A stretch of DNA of 64,000 nucleotides from Wagnerdoeblera intermedia. Its GTDB lineage: Bacteria; Pseudomonadota; Alphaproteobacteria; Rhodobacterales; Rhodobacteraceae. The stretch lies in assembly GCF_042647465.1 (NCBI RefSeq), contig NZ_JBHRVN010000004.1. The stretch is one strand, 5' to 3'. Of this stretch, positions 8,049-17,571 are shown in pieces; position 1 is the first letter of the stretch; each line of letters begins with the position of its first letter. The translations under genes and the position numbers were made by a program. The notes beneath the pieces are model-generated. The model searched no databases and was not told the origin of the DNA. It saw only the letters and a program-made list of their open reading frames with translations.

Positions 8049-10376
8049 GTGCGATCTTCTGCCCCGCCTCCGGTGCTGCCGCCTGCGGTGCCGCATCATG
8101 GCCTGCGCTGGTCGCTGCTTTGTGCGGCGGGGTTGTTGCTTCTGGGGCTGCTGGCGGGGGTGACGGAACTGCCGCTCTCCTGGCTGGCGGCGGCGGTGGG
8201 GGCGGGGCTTTTGCTCAGCGGGCTGGTTGCGGGCCTCCTCGCGGCGCTGCGCGGGTTGCAGCGGGGGATCCTGCTGCGCCGCATCAGCCGCGTTTATGAA
8301 TTCGACAGCGCCTCTGCCTTTCTGACCGACACCTCCGGTGAGGTTCTCTGGCTGAACGCGGCCGGGCGCAGCCGTTACCCCTTTACCGACACACCCCAGC
8401 TCAGCGCGGCGCTGACGGATTATGCGGCCCATCCCTCTGCGGTGATCCGGCGGCTCTCTGCACGCGCGCTCTCGGAAGGGGTGACCGGAGAGGATGTGGT
8501 GACCCGCTCAGGGGTGCTGCGGCTGCAGGTGATCCGCTGCAGCCGGGCAGCGCTGCTCTGGCGGTTTGATCTCTTTGTGGAACGCTCCAGCCTGGCCCGC
8601 GGCTCAGAGGGGATCAGCCTGCCCATGCTGATGGCGGGAAAGGGCGGCGCGGTGCTTTACGCCAATAAGGCGCTGCGCGATCTGGCGGGCGGGCGTCCGC
8701 GCAGTCTTGAAGAGCTGGTGCCCGGCCCCCTCGCGGGCAGCGGCGGCATTATCGCGCTGAATGCGGCATCGGGTCCGGTGCAGGCGGTGATGATCGAAGT
8801 CGAAGGCGCGGCAGAGCGGCGTGAGATTTACTTTCTGCCGCTCAGCAGCCTGCCGGCCATTGCCTCGCTTCAGGGGCTCGAGGATCTGCCGCTGGCTTTG
8901 CTGCGCCTGGGGGCGGATGGCACGATCCTTGCCTCAAACACAGAGGCGCAGCAGATGTTACGCCTGAACCCGGGGGAAGAGATCAACGCGTCTGCGCTTT
9001 TTGACGGGCCGGGGCGGCCTTTGCGCGACTGGATCGCCGATGTCGCAGCCCATCGCGCGCCCGCCCGGACGGAGACCCTTCGGCTGCTGCGGGCGGCCAA
9101 TCCTGACAGCTTTGTGCGGCTGACCCTGCGGCCCTGGGGCGGGGCGGCCCGCAACGGACTGCTGGCTTTGCTGATCGATGCCACCGAGATCCGCGCGCTG
9201 CAGGCGCAGTTCACCCAAAGCCAGAAGATGCAGCTGGTCGGGCAGCTCGCCGGGGGGGTGGCGCATGATTTCAACAATCTGCTGACGGCGATTTCCGGTC
9301 ATTGCGATCTTTTGCTGCTCAATCACGGCGCATTGGACCCGGAATATGCCGATCTTTCACAGATCCGGCAGAATGCCAATCGCGCCGCCGGCCTCGTCAG
9401 CCAGTTGCTGGCTTTTTCGCGCAAACAGACGCTGCATGCGGAATATCTCTATCTGCAGGATGTGGTGCGCGACATGACCCAGCTTCTGTCGCGGCTGGTC
9501 GGAGAGAAGGTGCGCCTTGATGTGCGTCATGACAGCGGCCCGACACTGATCCGCGCCGATCGCCGCCAGCTTGAACAGGTCCTGATGAACCTCGTGGTCA
9601 ATGCCCGCGATGCCATGCGCGCGGAGGGCGAAATCCGCATTCGCAGCGCGCGCGTTGATTTTGAATATCCCCGCCCCATGGGCGAGGTGAGCCTTCCTGC
9701 CGGGGCCTATGCGCTGCTGACGGTGACGGATGACGGGCCGGGGATCGCGCAGGAAGCGCTGGAGAAAATCTTTGAGCCTTTCTTTACCACCAAACCCGCG
9801 GGCGAGGGCACCGGGCTTGGCCTTTCGACCGCCTATGGCATTGTGAAACAGTCAGGCGGCTTTATCTTCGTGCAAAACGCCCCCGACGGCGGGGCGGAGT
9901 TCAGCGTCTATCTGCCAATCCACGACAGTGAGACGATCGATCTTCCGCTCGCGCCCGCGGCCAGCCCCCAGGCCAGCCTGCCGCTTGCGCGGGAGGGGGT
10001 GATCCTTCTGGTCGAGGATGAGGCCCCGGTGCGGGCCTTTGCGGCCCGCGCTTTGCGGCTGCGCGGCTATACGGTGATGGAGGCTGAGGACGGGCAGGAT
10101 GCGCTTGAGCTGCTCAACGATCCGGATCTCGATGTGCGTCTCTTTATCAGCGATGTGATTATGCACGGGCTTGAGGGGCCGGCCTGGGTCCGCATTGCCC
10201 GCCAGCAGCGCCCCAGTGTCCCGGTCATCTTCATTTCGGGATATGCGGCTGAGACCTTTTTTGATGTGCTGGCCGATTTGCCGGGGGTGAACTTCCTCGC
10301 CAAGCCCTTCTCGCTGGCCGATCTGAACGCAGCGGTGGGGACCGCGCTCTGCGATCAGCCGGACAGGCTTTCGTAA
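8049..10376 (+). CDS. cckA: Cell-cycle hybrid histidine kinase CckA
   Basis: The domain order is that of CckA: two N-terminal membrane helices (about residues 15-75), PAS-like regions, a HisKA domain with the phospho-acceptor histidine in VAHDFNNLL (about residue 406), an HATPase with DDGPGI and GTGLGLSTAYG, and a C-terminal receiver with the acceptor aspartate in FISDVIMHGLEGP (about residue 702). In alphaproteobacteria CckA passes phosphate through ChpT to CtrA; in Rhodobacterales this pathway controls motility and gene transfer agents rather than being strictly essential. I chose GTG 8049 because AAAGGAG lies six bases before it. An in-frame ATG at 8019 would add ten residues but lacks a well-spaced ribosome-binding site. 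The 3' end overlaps the convergent sulfotransferase gene by 22 bp. Confidence 0.9.
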   Translation: MRSSAPPPVLPPAVPHHGLRWSLLCAAGLLLLGLLAGVTELPLSWLAAAVGAGLLLSGLVAGLLAALRGLQRGILLRRISRVYEFDSASAFLTDTSGEVLWLNAAGRSRYPFTDTPQLSAALTDYAAHPSAVIRRLSARALSEGVTGEDVVTRSGVLRLQVIRCSRAALLWRFDLFVERSSLARGSEGISLPMLMAGKGGAVLYANKALRDLAGGRPRSLEELVPGPLAGSGGIIALNAASGPVQAVMIEVEGAAERREIYFLPLSSLPAIASLQGLEDLPLALLRLGADGTILASNTEAQQMLRLNPGEEINASALFDGPGRPLRDWIADVAAHRAPARTETLRLLRAANPDSFVRLTLRPWGGAARNGLLALLIDATEIRALQAQFTQSQKMQLVGQLAGGVAHDFNNLLTAISGHCDLLLLNHGALDPEYADLSQIRQNANRAAGLVSQLLAFSRKQTLHAEYLYLQDVVRDMTQLLSRLVGEKVRLDVRHDSGPTLIRADRRQLEQVLMNLVVNARDAMRAEGEIRIRSARVDFEYPRPMGEVSLPAGAYALLTVTDDGPGIAQEALEKIFEPFFTTKPAGEGTGLGLSTAYGIVKQSGGFIFVQNAPDGGAEFSVYLPIHDSETIDLPLAPAASPQASLPLAREGVILLVEDEAPVRAFAARALRLRGYTVMEAEDGQDALELLNDPDLDVRLFISDVIMHGLEGPAWVRIARQQRPSVPVIFISGYAAETFFDVLADLPGVNFLAKPFSLADLNAAVGTALCDQPDRLS

Positions 10377-10948
10377 AGCGCGAAATCCGCCGCCATGTGC
10401 TGCCGGAGCAGCGCTTTGGTCTCAGGCGATAAAGTCACCTCGGCCGGGGGAGAGACGTTGAGCTGCGGCAGGCTCAGCCGGCAGTTCAGCCGCTCTTCAA
10501 GAAAAGCCACATAGCGCGGCATGTTTTCATAGCGAAAGATATGGTCGACCCCCGGCTTTCCGGGCGGGGCCAGAAAACGCGCCTGAGATCCCACACGCGC
10601 GAACTCCGGCTGCGGATCGCTGCACCAGCCGCGAACGAAGGCATCAAAGCTGAGGCCAAGGGTCGAGTTTGGCCCGCCCGCCAGATCCTCGCGGCGGCGA
10701 AAGCGATACCAGCTTGCAAGCCAGTCCACGGGCTCACGCATCAGCGCCACGGTTGTGAACTCCGCACCGGAGGTGGCGCGCAGATAGGGGGCGATGAAGC
10801 GGTGATAGCGCTGCGAGGGGGTATGTTTGACCACCGGGGGCCGCTGCATTGAGATCGTCGCCCGCGCCTCAAGCGCGGCGGCCAGCGCCGTGGTGCCGGT
10901 CTTTGGTGTCGCAAGGCAGACCAGCCTCTGGTCCCAGAAAATCAGCAT
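10355..10948 (-). CDS. Small sulfotransferase-family protein
   Basis: The 197-residue protein has the two PAPS-binding elements of sulfotransferases: an N-terminal P-loop-like 5'-phosphosulfate loop ATPKTGTTALAAALE (about residues 13-27) and a central 3'-phosphate element MREPVDWLASWYRFRRRED. It would transfer sulfate from PAPS to an unknown acceptor, possibly a surface glycan or lipid. It is a single convergent gene whose 3' end overlaps cckA by 22 bp. No signal peptide is visible. The substrate cannot be guessed from context. Confidence 0.75.
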   Translation of the reverse strand: MLIFWDQRLVCLATPKTGTTALAAALEARATISMQRPPVVKHTPSQRYHRFIAPYLRATSGAEFTTVALMREPVDWLASWYRFRRREDLAGGPNSTLGLSFDAFVRGWCSDPQPEFARVGSQARFLAPPGKPGVDHIFRYENMPRYVAFLEERLNCRLSLPQLNVSPPAEVTLSPETKALLRQHMAADFALYESLSG

Positions 10949-11113
10949 GACCGCTCCTTCGGTGATCGCCGCCGCCTGTGTCTGAGCGCGTATAGCGCAA
11001 AGATTGCGGCAGCGTCGTGTTCCTGCTGCGGCAGTAAGGCTTAATTAAGCAATTCCTGGCAATCTGCGCTGTGGGGCCTCTTGAATGTTCTTGTTATGCC
11101 CCTAATTTTATGC

Positions 11114-11128
11114 GAACAAAAGCGAAAC
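11114..11128 (+). promoter_or_regulatory. Probable LexA/SOS box upstream of recA
   Basis: GAAC-N7-AAAC (GTTT-N7-GTTC on the other strand) differs at one position from the alphaproteobacterial SOS box GTTC-N7-GTTC/GAAC-N7-GAAC. It lies 50 bp before the recA start, the normal place for LexA control. No perfect match was found in the 229-bp gap 10949-11177, which otherwise shows no gene. Confidence 0.5.
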
Positions 11129-11177
11129 AAACGGGTGATTGCCGTGTTCGGACGCCTGTGGGATAAGGGGAAGTATG

Positions 11178-12242
<1,065 letters not shown>

Positions 12243-12334
12243 GCCTGAAAACGGCTGCGGGGGTTGTCACAGTGGACAGCCCCCGCAGCCAGCGTTAAAC
12301 GGGGGGCAAGTACTTGCCAGGAGGCCCCGCCCAA

Positions 12335-14986
12335 ATGCCCTCGCTGAACGACATCCGTTCCACTTTCCTTGATTTCTTCGCGCGTAACGGGCACCAGGTC
12401 GTGCCGTCCTCACCGCTGGTTCCGCGCAATGACCCGACGCTCATGTTCACCAACTCCGGTATGGTGCAGTTCAAAAACTGCTTCACCGGTGTTGAGAAAC
12501 GCGACTATGTGCGGGCCACCTCGGCGCAGAAATGTGTGCGCGCGGGCGGCAAGCACAATGACCTCGACAACGTGGGGTACACCGCGCGTCACCACACCTT
12601 CTTTGAGATGCTGGGGAACTTCTCCTTCGGCGATTACTTCAAAGAGGGCGCGATCAATTTTGCCTGGGAACTGCTGACCAAAGACTTCGATATCCCGAAG
12701 GATAAACTGCTGGTCACGGTCTATCACACCGATGATGAAGCGGCGAAGATCTGGAAAAAGGTCGCGGGCCTGTCGGATGACCGCATCATCCGCATCGCCA
12801 CGAAGGACAACTTCTGGCAGATGGGCCCGACCGGTCCCTGCGGTCCCTGCACCGAGATCTTCTTCGACCATGGTGAGCATATCCCCGGCGGCCCGCCCGG
12901 CAGCCCGGACGAAGACGGCGACCGGTTCATCGAGATCTGGAACAACGTCTTCATGCAGAACGAGCAGTTCGAAGACGGCTCGATGATCGATCTGGAGATG
13001 CAGTCGATCGATACCGGCATGGGGCTGGAGCGGATCGGCGCGCTGCTGCAGGGCAAGCACGACAACTACGACACCGACCTCATGCGCGCGCTGATTGAGG
13101 CTTCCGCCAATGTCACCAATGGCGATCCCGAGCTGGGCAATGTCCATCACCGCGTGATCGCAGACCACCTGCGCTCGACCTCCTTCCTGCTGGCCGACGG
13201 GGTGATGCCCTCGAACGAAGGTCGCGGTTATGTGCTGCGCCGCATCATGCGCCGCGCCATGCGCCACGCGCATATCCTCGGGGCGAAAGACCCGGTGATG
13301 TATAAGCTCGTCCCCGCGCTGGTGCGCGAAATGGGCGGCGCTTATCCTGAGCTGGGCCGCGCCCAGGCGCTGATCGAGGAATCGCTGAAGCTGGAAGAGA
13401 CCCGCTTCAAACAGACCCTCGACCGTGGTCTGAAGCTTCTGGACGCGGAACTTGAGGGTCTGGACGAGGGCGCACCGCTTCCCGGCGCCACGGCGTTTAA
13501 GCTCTACGACACCTATGGCTTCCCGCTGGATCTGACCGAAGACGCCCTGCGTGAAAAAGGTCGCGTCGTGGAAACCGAAGGCTTTGATTCGGCTATGGCT
13601 GAGCAGAAAGCCAAGGCCCGCGCCGCCTGGTCGGGCTCGGGTGAGGCAAAAGACGCGGCCATCTGGTTTGAACTGGCCGAAAAGAACGGCACCACCGAAT
13701 TCCTCGGTTATGATACCGAGACGGCTGAGGCGCAGATCACCGCTCTGGTTATTGAGGGGGCGGAAGTCACTTCAGCGTCGGGCAAAGTGCAGATCGTTGT
13801 GAACCAGACGCCGTTTTATGGCGAATCCGGCGGCCAGGTCGGTGACACCGGTGTGATCCGCTCTGCCACCGGCGCGGCCAAGATCACCGATACCAAAAAA
13901 TCGGCGGGCGTTTTCATCCATATAGCCGAAGTCACCGAAGGCACGCTCGAGCGCGGCCAGGGCGTCACCCTGACCGTCGATCATGCCCGCCGCTCGGCGA
14001 TCCGCGCCAATCACTCGGCCACCCACCTGCTGCATGAAGCCCTGCGCCTCGCGCTTGGGGAACATGTGGCGCAAAAGGGCTCGCTGAACGCGGAAGACCG
14101 TCTGCGCTTTGACTTCAGCCACACCAAAGCCCTGACCGCTGAGGAACTCTCGGCTGTTGAGGCAGAGGTGAACGCCTATATCCGCCAGAACACTCCGGTT
14201 GAGACCCGCATCATGACGCCCGACGATGCGCGCGCCATCGGGGCTCAGGCGCTCTTTGGCGAGAAATACGGCGATGAGGTCCGCGTGGTCTCGATGGGCC
14301 GCAAAGAGGGCTCGAACAAAGGGGCTGACGGTGCGACCTACAGCCTGGAACTTTGCGGCGGCACCCATGTCACCCGCACCGGCGATATCGGCGCTTTCGT
14401 GGCTCTGGGCGATTCGGCATCCTCTGCCGGTGTCCGCCGCTTTGAGGCGCTGACCGGTCAGGCTGCGCTCGATTATCTGCGCGACCAGGCAGCCCGTCTG
14501 GCTGAGGCGGCAGCGGTTCTCAAAGCCCCCTCCGCTGAACTGGCAGAGCGCGTGAAAGCCCTCGCTGATGAGCGCAAAGCGCTCCAGAACGAAGTGGCGC
14601 AGCTGCGCCGCGAACTCGCCATGGGCGGCGGTTCGGGCAATGGCCCGGAGGCCAAAGAGATCAACGGCGTGAAATTCCTTGCACAGACCCTCTCGGGCGT
14701 CTCGGGCAAGGATCTTCCGGCGCTGATCGATGAGGCAAAGACCCGTCTGGGCTCCGGCGCTGTTCTGCTGATCGCCGATGCCGGTGGGAAAGCGGCTGTC
14801 GCTGCGGGCGTGACCGCCGATCTGACCGAGCGTCTTTCGGCTGTGACCCTTGTCAAAGCCGCTGCCGAAGCTCTGGGTGGCAAAGGCGGCGGTGGCCGTC
14901 CGGATATGGCGCAGGCCGGTGGGGCCAGCGCTGACAACGCCGAAGCTGCGATTGCCGCGGCCGAAGCCATTCTCGCAAAGGTGTAA
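12335..14986 (+). CDS. alaS: Alanyl-tRNA synthetase
   Basis: The 883-residue enzyme attaches alanine to tRNA-Ala. It starts MPSLNDIRSTFLDFFARNGH, contains the class II active-site region (PTLMFTNSGMVQFKN), the C-terminal editing-domain zinc motifs (NHSATHLLH and LCGGTHVTRTG), and a glycine-rich tail. ATG 12335 is preceded by AGGAGG with a 10-bp gap; an upstream in-frame ATG at 12314 is less likely because it precedes this ribosome-binding site. It lies downstream of recA, a common alphaproteobacterial order. Confidence 0.97.
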   Translation: MPSLNDIRSTFLDFFARNGHQVVPSSPLVPRNDPTLMFTNSGMVQFKNCFTGVEKRDYVRATSAQKCVRAGGKHNDLDNVGYTARHHTFFEMLGNFSFGDYFKEGAINFAWELLTKDFDIPKDKLLVTVYHTDDEAAKIWKKVAGLSDDRIIRIATKDNFWQMGPTGPCGPCTEIFFDHGEHIPGGPPGSPDEDGDRFIEIWNNVFMQNEQFEDGSMIDLEMQSIDTGMGLERIGALLQGKHDNYDTDLMRALIEASANVTNGDPELGNVHHRVIADHLRSTSFLLADGVMPSNEGRGYVLRRIMRRAMRHAHILGAKDPVMYKLVPALVREMGGAYPELGRAQALIEESLKLEETRFKQTLDRGLKLLDAELEGLDEGAPLPGATAFKLYDTYGFPLDLTEDALREKGRVVETEGFDSAMAEQKAKARAAWSGSGEAKDAAIWFELAEKNGTTEFLGYDTETAEAQITALVIEGAEVTSASGKVQIVVNQTPFYGESGGQVGDTGVIRSATGAAKITDTKKSAGVFIHIAEVTEGTLERGQGVTLTVDHARRSAIRANHSATHLLHEALRLALGEHVAQKGSLNAEDRLRFDFSHTKALTAEELSAVEAEVNAYIRQNTPVETRIMTPDDARAIGAQALFGEKYGDEVRVVSMGRKEGSNKGADGATYSLELCGGTHVTRTGDIGAFVALGDSASSAGVRRFEALTGQAALDYLRDQAARLAEAAAVLKAPSAELAERVKALADERKALQNEVAQLRRELAMGGGSGNGPEAKEINGVKFLAQTLSGVSGKDLPALIDEAKTRLGSGAVLLIADAGGKAAVAAGVTADLTERLSAVTLVKAAAEALGGKGGGGRPDMAQAGGASADNAEAAIAAAEAILAKV

Positions 14987-14988
14987 AC

Positions 14989-15279
14989 ATGCCGGCAGCC
15001 CTCTGGATTGCACATGTCGAAGTGACCGATACGGAAGCCTACGCAAAGTATGCAGCCCTCGCGGGTCCTGCGATTGCGCTTCACGGGGGCAAATTCCTGG
15101 CCCGGGCTGGTCGTTACCACCAGCTCGAAGGCCGGGATCGGCCGCGCAATGTGGTGGCGCAGTTCCCTTCGCTTGAGGCGGCGGTGAACTGCTACCACTC
15201 ACCGGACTATCAGGAAGCACTCAACCACGCCCGGGGCGCCTCTGAGCGCGACCTCGTCGTCGTTGAACTTGCAGAGTGA
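14989..15279 (+). CDS. DUF1330 family protein
   Basis: This 96-residue protein has the ferredoxin-like alpha-beta fold pattern of DUF1330: IAHVEVTDTEAYAKYAALAGPAIALHGGKFLARAG followed by a conserved arginine-rich stretch and the segment YHSPDYQEALNHA. Function is unknown; the fold is related to dimeric alpha-beta barrel proteins such as monooxygenases. It starts two bases after the alaS stop and ends six bases before fabD, so it is in one transcription unit with both. Confidence 0.85.
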   Translation: MPAALWIAHVEVTDTEAYAKYAALAGPAIALHGGKFLARAGRYHQLEGRDRPRNVVAQFPSLEAAVNCYHSPDYQEALNHARGASERDLVVVELAE

Positions 15280-15284
15280 AGACT

Positions 15285-16211
15285 ATGAAAGCATTTATCT
15301 TTCCGGGGCAGGGTGCTCAGACCATCGGCATGGGCAAAGCCCTGGCCGAGGCTTATCCCGCCGCGAAAGCCGTCTTTGACGAAGTCGATGCAGCGCTCGG
15401 GGAAAAGCTCTCCGCGCTGATCTGGGAAGGTCAGCAGGATGAGCTGACCCTGACCGCCAATGCCCAGCCCGCGCTGATGGCGACCTCTCTGGCCGCCCTG
15501 CGCGCCATGGAGGCGGAGGGCGTCAGCATCACTGATGCCGCCTTCGTCGCCGGTCACAGCCTTGGCGAATATTCGGCTCTGGCCGCTGCCGGTGCGCTCA
15601 GCATCAGCGATACCGCCCGCCTGCTGCGCCTGCGCGGCGAGGCCATGCAGGCCGCCGTGCCGGTGGGCGTCGGCGCCATGGCGGCCCTCCTCGGCGCAGA
15701 TTTCGCACTCGCAACCGAGATCGCGGCAGAGGCCGCTCAGGGTGAGATCGTTCAGGCCGCCAATGACAACGACCCGTCGCAGGTCGTGATCTCGGGCCAT
15801 AAAGCCGCGATCGAACGCGCGGTTGAGATCGCAAAGGCGAAGGGCGTCAAACGCGCCATGCTGCTGCCGGTCTCCGCGCCCTTCCACTGCGCGCTGATGC
15901 AGCCCGCAGCCGACAAAATGGCCGAAGCCCTTGCCGGTGTCACCATCAATGCGCCTAAAGTGCCGCTGGTGGCCAACGTCCGCGCCGGGGCGGTGACCGA
16001 TCCTGAAGTGATCCGCCAGCTGCTGGTTGAACAGGTCACGGGCTCGGTGCGCTGGCGCGAATCCGTTCTGTGGATGGCGGCTGAGGGCGTCACTGAGTTC
16101 TGGGAAATCGGTGCCGGCAAAGCGCTGTCCGGCATGGTGAAGCGGATCTCCAAAGAGACCACACAGCGCAATTTCGCAACGCCTGAGGATCTGGCCGGCC
16201 TTCGCGGCTGA
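15285..16211 (+). CDS. fabD: Malonyl-CoA:ACP transacylase
   Basis: The 308-residue protein has the FabD signatures: FPGQGAQTIGMG at the N-terminus, the active-site serine in GHSLGEYSAL (about Ser92), the arginine in LRLRGEAMQ and the histidine in VSAPFHCALM. It loads malonate from CoA onto acyl carrier protein for fatty acid synthesis. ATG 15285 gives the standard N-terminus; a GTG at 15276 would add three residues. Unlike many bacteria it is not followed by fabG; a terminator and tRNA genes follow. Confidence 0.96.
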   Translation: MKAFIFPGQGAQTIGMGKALAEAYPAAKAVFDEVDAALGEKLSALIWEGQQDELTLTANAQPALMATSLAALRAMEAEGVSITDAAFVAGHSLGEYSALAAAGALSISDTARLLRLRGEAMQAAVPVGVGAMAALLGADFALATEIAAEAAQGEIVQAANDNDPSQVVISGHKAAIERAVEIAKAKGVKRAMLLPVSAPFHCALMQPAADKMAEALAGVTINAPKVPLVANVRAGAVTDPEVIRQLLVEQVTGSVRWRESVLWMAAEGVTEFWEIGAGKALSGMVKRISKETTQRNFATPEDLAGLRG

Positions 16212-16234
16212 TCGGCAGAGACTGCAGCCTTAAA

Positions 16235-16266
16235 CCCCGGCAGAGCGTCGCTCTGCCGGGGTTTTG
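16235..16266 (+). terminator. Rho-independent terminator after fabD
   Basis: A perfect 12-bp stem (CCCCGGCAGAGC / GCTCTGCCGGGG) with a three-base loop, followed by TTTTGCTTTTT. It ends the alaS-DUF1330-fabD unit. Confidence 0.92.
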
Positions 16267-16374
16267 CTTTTTCGCCCTGCGACCTCCCCTGCGACAGAAA
16301 AGTGTCAGGTCATTGGAAAATGGTCGCTTTTCCCTCTTGTGGCCGGTCGCGCCGAAAGCTAGAAAGCGCCCATC

Positions 16375-16451
16375 GGCTAGGTAGCTCAGTTGGTTAGAGC
16401 ACATGACTCATAATCATGGGGTCGGGGGTTCGAGTCCCCCCCTCGCCACCA
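16375..16451 (+). tRNA. tRNA-Met (CAU), elongator, copy 1
   Basis: A 77-nt cloverleaf with encoded CCA. Anticodon stem CATGA/TCATG, loop CTCATAA, anticodon CAT. The D-arm and anticodon region follow the E. coli elongator tRNA-Met closely, which argues against tRNA-Ile2. The acceptor stem GGCTAGG/CCTCGCC has a T-C mismatch at the fourth pair. Confidence 0.93.
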
Positions 16452-16490
16452 CATCTTCTTCAGGGCAACCTGAATAACCAAAGATGTGGT
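16448..16490 (+). other. Two-tier hairpin overlapping the 3' end of tRNA-Met copy 1
   Basis: ACCACATCTT (16448-16457) pairs with AAGATGTGGT (16481-16490), enclosing a second hairpin TTCAGG-GCAA-CCTGAA (16459-16474). There is no U-run after it, so processing or tRNA 3' maturation is more likely than termination. Confidence 0.4.
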
Positions 16491-16542
16491 GCGGATTTTC
16501 CGCTTGAAGGTCCCGCCTGTGACCGCTAGGAAGCAGGCAAGT

Positions 16543-16619
16543 GGCTGGGTAGCTCAGTTGGTTAGAGCACATGACTCATAATCATGGGGTCGGGGGTTCG
16601 AGTCCCCCCCCCGCCACCA
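16543..16619 (+). tRNA. tRNA-Met (CAU), elongator, copy 2; integration site of the island
   Basis: Nearly identical to copy 1, differing in two acceptor-stem positions (GGCTGGG / CCCCGCC), and also with a T-C mismatch at pair 4. Its last 15 bases belong to the 16-bp repeat found again at 25297-25312, so the integrative element entered at its 3' end and left the gene intact. Confidence 0.93.
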
Positions 16620-16620
16620 T
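16605..16620 (+). repeat. attL core (16-bp direct repeat)
   Basis: CCCCCCCCGCCACCAT at the 3' end of tRNA-Met copy 2, identical to 25297-25312. Confidence 0.88.
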
Positions 16621-16675
16621 ACAATTTCACTATCTCATTGAATTTGCTGAGTTAATTTTCAGCTTTTTTCAATTC

Positions 16676-16695
16676 ATCCCACGAAAAATCCCACA
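16676..16695 (+). promoter_or_regulatory. Pair of TCCCAC repeats near the left end (possible arm-type sites)
   Basis: ATCCCACG (16676-16683) and ATCCCACA (16688-16695) are direct repeats 12 bp apart, about 55-75 bp inside attL. The same heptamer TCCCACA forms a palindrome near the right end (25171-25189). The positions fit integrase arm or excisionase sites. The rest of 16621-16918 is AT-richer at first, holds a GC palindrome at about 16891-16907, and shows no convincing gene. Confidence 0.4.
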
Positions 16696-16918
16696 CCTTG
16701 CGCTGGATGCCCTAGCGCCGCAAAGCACCCTATGAGACTTGGGGGCAGTCTGGGAATGTCAGTGGCGGGCTCTCTGCCTGCGTGATTCACCCCCTCCATG
16801 GCTCACCCAAAAAAATGTTTTCATTTTGGCCTCGTAAAAAATCCATGAGGCCCGCCGGTCCCGTAGATTGAGCCACCAGACTTCCGCATACCCCCCCGGC
16901 CGGGGGGCATGGGTCGCG

Positions 16919-17149
16919 CTAGGTTGTCGGGGGCGGCGCTCCGATGCTCTCCAAGTCAGCGTCTGTCACCTCCCCGCCAGCACGGTGCCGATCCACCAGC
17001 GCCTTGGCCCGCTCAAATGCCACATCCGGCGGAACGGTGCGTTCCTCATGGGCGGCGCGAAGGAAGCGCATGAAGATTACTTGCGTCACAGGTTCCATCT
17101 GCCGATAGAGAGAGACGATTTCCGCACCCTGCGCGTCAGACGCCCTCAT
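16919..17149 (-). CDS. Small hypothetical protein of the island
   Basis: A 76-residue frame beginning MRASDAQGAEIVSLYRQME, rich in charged residues and predicted helical, with no motif I recognise. Its ATG lies inside the end of the upstream gene (14-bp overlap), implying translational coupling. A longer in-frame start at 17221 is possible but would overlap that gene far more. Function unknown; the position at the far left end of a small island suggests regulatory or accessory cargo. Confidence 0.55.
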   Translation of the reverse strand: MRASDAQGAEIVSLYRQMEPVTQVIFMRFLRAAHEERTVPPDVAFERAKALVDRHRAGGEVTDADLESIGAPPPTT

Positions 17150-17399
17150 GCCGCACCTCCCGCCCCCGCCGATGGTAAGCCATGACAAGCCCGCGTTCAT
17201 CGCCAAGGCAAAACCAATCAAGGTTCAGACCCTGTTGATTGGCGTAGGCTAACAGTTCGCGGCTGAACGATACGTTCCTGCCCCTTCCTTCAAGGATGCG
17301 CTGCGGCGGGGTAGTGCCTGTCCATTCCGCGAACAAGGCAAGGCGCTCCATTGCCCCCCCAGGCAAGCCTCTCTCGGCTTTCGGATTATGCTTTAACAT
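17136..17399 (-). CDS. Small island protein, possibly Cro/CI-related regulator
   Basis: An 87-residue protein (MLKHNPKAERGLPGG...). Its segment SRELLAYANQQGLNLDWFCLGDERG resembles the stretch after the HTH in phage CI/Cro-type repressors, where a Leu-Asp-Trp motif ends the domain. A clear recognition helix is not visible, so this is tentative. It is divergent from the XRE gene at 17576 across a region with repeated CTACCCTGT operators, the classic geometry of a phage switch. It shares 14 bp with the downstream gene. Confidence 0.55.
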   Translation of the reverse strand: MLKHNPKAERGLPGGAMERLALFAEWTGTTPPQRILEGRGRNVSFSRELLAYANQQGLNLDWFCLGDERGLVMAYHRRGREVRHEGV

Positions 17400-17476
17400 C
17401 TTCTCTCATCCTCCATGTCGGATTCATCAGGTTCACGGTGCCGCTCTCAGGCGGAGCGAATGCGAGACAATGGCTG

Positions 17477-17571
17477 CTACCCTGTTTGCGCTTTCGCTTA
17501 CCGTGTAGTAGGTTTGATGTAGGGTAAGTGCTTTGTCAACTACCCTGTATGTGAAACATGTAACAGGGTAG
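17477..17571 (+). promoter_or_regulatory. Operator repeats between divergent island regulators
   Basis: Three copies of a nonamer: CTACCCTGT at 17477-17485 and 17540-17548, and its reverse complement ACAGGGTAG at 17563-17571. The last two form an inverted repeat with a 14-bp spacer that ends four bases before the XRE start codon, so protein bound there would block expression of the XRE gene. Confidence 0.6.

Noticed and set aside
11139..11177. Upstream extension of RecA to 11139
   Set aside because: It would add residues without similarity to RecA; ATG 11178 has a good ribosome-binding site and a family-like start.
16375..16619. The two CAT-anticodon tRNAs as tRNA-Ile2 or initiator tRNA
   Set aside because: The D-arm and anticodon region follow elongator tRNA-Met; the initiator features are absent and tRNA-Ile2 has a different acceptor/D-arm pattern.
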